Source: an uncultured Alistipes sp.
GTDB taxonomy: Bacteria > Bacteroidota > Bacteroidia > Bacteroidales > Rikenellaceae
NCBI GenBank assembly: GCA_910584485.1
Contig: CAJUAV010000002.1
Span: 124,001-188,000 of the forward strand
Direction: 5' to 3'
Length of the DNA: 64,000 nt
In this document: positions 60,125 through 64,000 of the stretch, piece after piece
Numbering within the stretch: position 1 is the stretch's first letter
How the letters are laid out: every line of letters begins with the position of its first letter
Translations under genes and position numbers: made by a program
Notes under the pieces: generated by a model
What the model was told of the DNA's origin: nothing
Databases searched by the model: none
Seen by the model: the letters and a program-made list of their open reading frames with translations, nothing else

Positions 60125-60770
60125 GGTGCCGTATGAGAGCGGCTTGCGGGGTTCGCCGGCGGCGGCGGCGAACGGCATGCACCGTCGTGCGGATTTCGCT
60201 CGGGTCGAAGCCTGCGGAGCGCACGCAGGATGCGGATGCAAACTGCGGGCCTCCGCTGCGGGAGGCTTCGGCCCGCCGACGTCTGCGACGTCGACTGCAA
60301 GCTGCTGTATTATCACACGGCTTATCGGGACGCAACTTGCGAAGGGGCGCGACATGCGGGCCTTCGCCAGGGCGAAGCTGCGGCCCGCCGATGTCTGTGA
60401 CGTCGAGCCATGCGGCATGTTCGACTGCAAGCCGCCGCATGATCCATGACTTATCGGACCGCAGCTTGCGAAGGGACGCAACGGTTACGAAGCGGGCCTT
60501 CGCGGGGCGAAGCTGTGGCCCGCCGATGGCTTGCGCCATCGCCTTTGGACATGCAATCGCCGGTTCAGCCCACAGCCGAGCAGACGGGCGTGCGATCAAG
60601 GAGAGCAGCCCCCCCCTCGCCAAAGGGCGGCTGCGGGCTGCCGCACATATGTGCGAGTTCGCTGACGGGACAAAAGCAATCCGACGCTGCCGTCCGCCGC
60701 ATCGGGCGGCGGACGGCACACGCCGTTCAAACGGCGTCACGCGTCAGGATGGGATAACGCGGTCCATCGA
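60125..60770. repeat. Palindromic repeat array 9
   Basis: About 645 bp. GCGGGCCTCCGCTGCGGG module near 60245 followed by GACGTCTGCGACGTC, two GCGGGCCTTCGC modules near 60357 and 60494 each preceded by the GCAGCTTGCGAAGG connector (one variant), GATGGCTTGCGCCATC, a GCAGCC...GGCTGCGGGCTGC module near 60605 with a C8 run, and the GCCGTCCGCC module. Its right two thirds mirror array 7. Confidence 0.87.
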
Positions 60771-60891
60771 CTGCTCTGTCTTTTTGTTCGGCCAAAGACA
60801 TAAATCACCGAGTCGTGAACCGCGTTATGGGTTCCGACTGTTTGCGATGATTTTTAAAACGTCTTTAGCCGAACTTTACAGAGCCTGACAG
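60771..60891 (-). ncRNA. Hairpin RNA family, copy 3
   Basis: 121 nt, identical to the copy at 52168-52288 but on the opposite strand. TAAATTTG (minus strand, 60908-60901) lies 9 nt before the 5' end. It lies at the outer end of the 0.5-kb inverted repeat and reads toward the fab operon. See copies 1 and 2 for the stems. Confidence 0.65.
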
Positions 60892-60942
60892 CCCATACAA
60901 CAAATTTAGAAATTTATTTTTATTTATTTCATATTTTCCAAG

Positions 60943-60976
60943 AAAAAAGAGGCCTCGAAAGCGAGGCCTCTTTTTT
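60943..60976. terminator. Bidirectional terminator
   Basis: AAAAAAGAGGCCTCG paired with CGAGGCCTCTTTTTT. It would end the C10 protease operon on the minus strand. Confidence 0.92.
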
Positions 60977-60988
60977 CTTGCGCATCGA

Positions 60989-61594
60989 CTACTGCTGCAC
61001 AGTAAGTCCGTTCGGATAAAAGGGTTGCAGTTCATCCAGGCTGTAAGGGAACATCTCCTGCCATTTTTCACGCTGATCCACCAAACGGAACAGATGTATC
61101 CAACGTCGATTATCTTCGTCATACGATTCAATAATCAAGGTATTTTCGATTCGCGCCTTGACGATTACGCCGAAGCCGTCGTCAAGTCCGGCCAACACGG
61201 CAGACAGACGACCGCCCGTAAACTTGCGATCCACATAATAGCAGGTGGTTATTTCGCCTTCGGGTGTTCTAAAAAAACTATCCCAATCCACACAACGACG
61301 AACAATGTCGCCGATGATGTAATAGGAGACCCATGCACTCCCATTCATCTCACGCCGTTCAGTCCATCCGTGGCGAGCATCGTATACGAAATAATTATAG
61401 CAATCGCAGACCACCGTTTCCAACTCTTCCTAGATAGCCGCATAATCGATCGGGCCCGTCGTTCGGATCAGGTAGTCTACGCCGCCGGGGGTAGCCAGCA
61501 GCTCCTCGTGAGACCACGTACTGTAATCGATCGAATCGTCGTTGCAGGCCGCAAAGGCAGTCAATGCAGCCAAAAGCAGCAATAGCCGTTTCAG
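60989..61594 (-). pseudogene. Broken paralogue of the small lipoprotein at 61591-62181
   Basis: A 202-codon frame that aligns along its whole length with the next gene upstream (for example EELLATPGGVDYLI, KFTGGRL, KARIENTLIIE) but has two lesions. The expected ATG is CTG (61594-61592), and codon 55 is TAG (61432-61430) where the paralogue has GAG for Glu. The rest of the frame is intact, so the loss is recent, or expression uses the ATG at 61423 to give an N-terminally truncated 144-residue protein without a signal peptide. The CTG overlaps the upstream TGA stop, which suggests an original ATGA start-stop overlap. Confidence 0.8.
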
Positions 61595-62181
61595 ATTACA
61601 GGTTTATACGGTATCAAGTCGTCCCAATTATACCGGTATTGTTGCAGCACCTCTTCGCGATTATCCGTCAGACGTACCAGATAAAGCCAACGCCGATCGT
61701 ACCTGTCATACTCTTCTACGACCAACGTATGCTCGATGCGCGCCTTTATTTTTCCGCCGAAGAAATCCAACACGGCCTTCAACCGATCGCCCGTAAACTT
61801 TTTCTCCCGATAGGCGTATTGCACACGTTCTCCTTCAGGCGTACGGTAATCCATGAAATAGTCCAACATAAAACCATGACGCACCGCGTCGTTTACCACG
61901 ACGTAAGTGCCCAGATCCATGGGACCGTCCCAACTGTCTTGGGAATCGTACCAACCGTCGCGGTCATCATATACGAAGAAATAATAGGGATCGAATACCA
62001 TCGTTTCCAACTCTTCCTCGATAGCCGCATAATCGATCGGAGCCGCCGTGTCGATCAGATAATCGACACCGCCGGGGGTCGCCAGCAGTTCTTCCGTCGT
62101 CCAAGTGCTGTAATCGATCGGATCATCGTCGCAGGCCGCAAACACAGCAAATGCGACCAAAAGCAGTAACAGTCGTTTCAT
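61591..62181 (-). CDS. Small lipoprotein, possible inhibitor or partner of the C10 protease
   Basis: A 196-residue predicted lipoprotein (MKRLLLLLVAFAVFAACDDD, Cys17). The mature chain is acidic and Tyr-rich with strand-like repeats (KARIEHTLVVEEYDRYDRRW) and carries no enzyme motif. Its start is 11 nt after the protease stop. In other Bacteroidota, C10 proteases are encoded beside small inhibitors, so an inhibitor role is possible, but I see no direct similarity to staphostatins. A diverged and damaged second copy follows. Confidence 0.75.
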   Translation of the reverse strand: MKRLLLLLVAFAVFAACDDDPIDYSTWTTEELLATPGGVDYLIDTAAPIDYAAIEEELETMVFDPYYFFVYDDRDGWYDSQDSWDGPMDLGTYVVVNDAVRHGFMLDYFMDYRTPEGERVQYAYREKKFTGDRLKAVLDFFGGKIKARIEHTLVVEEYDRYDRRWLYLVRLTDNREEVLQQYRYNWDDLIPYKPVI

Positions 62182-62192
62182 ATGCAATCGTT

Positions 62193-63491
62193 TTATTTAG
62201 TGTTACGAATTTGAGTTATGATCCATACATTATACTTGAAATGTATCGACGTAGGATCATAATATGGCATGTCATACTCATAGCCCTTTGCCAGATCGAA
62301 GACGTTGTCCTGGAAATAACCGTTGTTATCCCCATCATATCCCCAATTGATATGAATGTACTGGCAGGGAATCGTTTCATTGCGGAAATACTCCCGCCCG
62401 TAGTCGTGATCCTTGTATTCGCGAATATAATGATATCGAAATTTATAACCGTCCGCAACCCACGCGTGACCGGCTCGGTTCACATTCCCGTTTGCATCGA
62501 CAAAGTCCGCTTCGCCGCGCATATATAAGGGACGCCCTGCATCCAAATCTTTCCGAACATCCGCAAACGTATAATTGCGCGCAGGATTTTGATCGTATCC
62601 GAATGCGGCAAAACCGTGTCGCGCATTTTGAGGCGATGTCCCGCTGCCACCCGGAGCATACTCGATATCCGCCCGCTCTCCGATCTCACGAAAAAGCAGA
62701 GCGATATCTTCGGCCGCCTCTTCCGTCCAATAAAACATCCATCCGTCTACACATGCCGCAAGCGCGTCCCAATCGATCGACTTCGTTCGGTTGCTGCCGT
62801 CAAACGTAATTTTATAACTGCTCGGCTTTTTATGGTAAGACATGATTTGCGCTACCACAACCGCAGAACATCCCGCAGGAGAAAGTTGATTGTATTTGCT
62901 GTAACAATATTTATTGTAAGGATAAATCGGATCATACGGCGTACGGCCTTGTCCCCATCGTACAGTGACATAGGGCCCCTTGGCAACCCAACTCGAATAG
63001 TAGTCTTCGATTTCGCACAATTTGCCGGGTTCACGATATGTCGAATCACGTATCAGCACCGTATCTTTCAACGAATGCTCCAACAGATCCACATAGAGGT
63101 CGAAGCCGTCGTTGCCGCTCCGTTCGCCGGCGGCATACCGCCCTCGTTCGGTAACAGCCAGCAGGCGGTCCGTCATCCGTTCATCGGCCGCCACCAGTGC
63201 GAATCCCGCTTCGTCGGCATAATTGACCACGTAATAGAGCGTGTCGGCTGACTCTCCTGCACGCGTACCCGGAACGATGCGGCAGGTAACACCGCTCGGA
63301 TCGATCCGACGGCCGAATGCCGAACGCGTCGTTTGGTCATCCTCCAGCATGGAGGCTCCCTCCCGAGCGATGCGAAGCACCTCTCGCATGGCCCGATCGC
63401 GAGGCATTTCGACCGGCGCCACGGTCTGATCCTTCTGACAGGCGGTCAGGGATACAATGATCCATCCGAAAAGGAGTAAAAACTTACGCAT
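62193..63491 (-). CDS. C10-family cysteine protease (streptopain-like), lipoprotein
   Basis: A 432-residue predicted lipoprotein (IIVSLTACQK, Cys18). Residues about 25-150 form a Spi-like propeptide (YYVVNYADEAGFALVAADER). The catalytic domain has Cys in SPAGCSAVVVAQIMSYH and His in NRAGHAWVADGY, with the downstream HINWGYDGDNNGYF typical of the SpeB/interpain fold. It is exported, lipid-anchored and probably self-processed. It is first gene of an operon with two small lipoproteins, and its promoter is exact. Confidence 0.92.
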   Translation of the reverse strand: MRKFLLLFGWIIVSLTACQKDQTVAPVEMPRDRAMREVLRIAREGASMLEDDQTTRSAFGRRIDPSGVTCRIVPGTRAGESADTLYYVVNYADEAGFALVAADERMTDRLLAVTERGRYAAGERSGNDGFDLYVDLLEHSLKDTVLIRDSTYREPGKLCEIEDYYSSWVAKGPYVTVRWGQGRTPYDPIYPYNKYCYSKYNQLSPAGCSAVVVAQIMSYHKKPSSYKITFDGSNRTKSIDWDALAACVDGWMFYWTEEAAEDIALLFREIGERADIEYAPGGSGTSPQNARHGFAAFGYDQNPARNYTFADVRKDLDAGRPLYMRGEADFVDANGNVNRAGHAWVADGYKFRYHYIREYKDHDYGREYFRNETIPCQYIHINWGYDGDNNGYFQDNVFDLAKGYEYDMPYYDPTSIHFKYNVWIITQIRNTK

Positions 63492-63508
63492 GGGAGAATG
63501 ATTCTTAT

Positions 63509-63540
63509 CAAAGTTAAGGTGTTTTTTTCGCACACACAAA
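63509..63540 (-). promoter_or_regulatory. Promoter of the C10 protease operon
   Basis: Minus strand: TTTG (63540-63537), 20-nt spacer, TAACTTTG (63516-63509). Exact consensus, 17 nt before the ATG. Confidence 0.82.
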
Positions 63541-63594
63541 TTTTATCCCGTTGATTTTCAAAAAAAGTGCATTTTTTTTGAATTCGACTCGCTA

Positions 63595-64000
63595 CCGAGA
63601 GGAAAAGCGCATCGAGCCTTCGGACGGGTTGCAGCCCTTCGCCAAGGGGCGGCTGCGGGCGGTCTTCTCGCAATTCGGTCGCATCTCCCGTGCGGGTCGA
63701 AGTCTGCGGAGCGCACGCACTCGCACGAGCTGCGGGCCTCCGCGCGCGGAGGCTTCGTCCCGCCGATGGCTTGTGCCATCGAATGACGTACGATTTCCCG
63801 TGCTCGCCGCCGGCGGCAGGAGGCATTTCAAGCGGCTCGACGCGAGATTTGCCATCCGCCGCAGGGAGCGGCGGCGAACGGCACGCACATGCGTGCGGAC
63901 TTCGGGCTGCAGCTTGCGAAGCGCACGCACTCGCACGAGCTGCGGGCCTCCGCTGCGGGAGGCTTCGGCCCACCGACGTCTGGGACGTCGAGCCATGCGG
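63595..64000. repeat. Palindromic repeat array 10 (cut by the window end)
   Basis: About 400 bp upstream of the protease promoter. GCAGCCCTTCGCC...GGCTGCGGGC module near 63630, GCGGGCCTCCGCGCGCGGAGGC near 63730 with GATGGCTTGTGCCATC, the GCCATCCGCCGC...GCGGCGAACGGC module with ACGCACATGCGT near 63850, the connector near 63910 and a further GCGGGCCTCCGCTGCGGG copy near 63940. Confidence 0.85.

Overview
The window is about 64 kb of a GC-rich (roughly 60%) Bacteroidota chromosome. Gene content and promoter style point to an Alistipes-like gut member of the Bacteroidales; the genus is an inference. The evidence is the repeated Bacteroidota promoter form TTTG-N19-21-TAnnTTTG, weak or absent Shine-Dalgarno sequences, a TamL-type lipoprotein Omp85, a 440-residue Pgi, a long-tailed ribosomal protein S16, a Porin_10-like protein, a DPP-IV type peptidase, a C10 cysteine protease and many small lipoproteins.

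Layout. 0-5.7 kb: CYTH protein, SLC13 anion transporter, membrane protein, beta-carbonic anhydrase, alpha/beta hydrolase. 5.8-12.5 kb: dapF, nitroreductase, tamL, gpsA, pgi. 13.2-17.1 kb (minus strand): panC-panD, rimM-mnmA and rpsP. 17.8-19.1 kb: two secreted unknowns. 19.8-25.1 kb: an accessory island with two copies of a structured non-coding element, each followed by a nucleotidyltransferase-HEPN fusion gene and one or three ORF6N genes. 25.4-26.7 kb: an AT-rich lipoprotein and small membrane protein pair. 27-30.4 kb: gdhA and a glycoside hydrolase. 31.6-40 kb: lytic transglycosylase, putative porin, pssA, manC-type guanylyltransferase, LtaS-like phosphoglycerol transferase, murF. 40.7-46.8 kb: small HTH protein, ruvA with two FKBP-like lipoproteins, Skp-like protein, cdaA, two small genes. 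47.2-51.6 kb: tRNA-Thr, threonine dehydrogenase-like epimerase, hydrolase, DPP-IV peptidase. 53-60 kb: acpP, acyl-CoA ligase, LytTR regulator, fabF-fabZ-fabG-thioesterase. 61-63.5 kb: C10 protease operon with two paralogous small lipoproteins, one of them broken.

Nearly 9% of the window is non-coding repeat sequence in about eleven arrays. The arrays are mosaics of a few GC-rich hairpin modules (REP-like), usually just outside terminators. Three copies of a separate 117-121 nt hairpin RNA candidate, with its own promoter and compensatory base changes, sit at the edge of such arrays. Two of these copies lie in inverted repeats of about 0.5 kb that bracket the lipid gene cluster.

The strongest candidate for an undescribed system is the duplicated module of structured RNA, nucleotidyltransferase-HEPN and ORF6N at 19.8-25.1 kb. 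Nearly all long open frames antisense to the genes, or running through the repeat arrays, are artefacts of the high GC content and are not listed. All calls come from reading the sequence; no database search was run.
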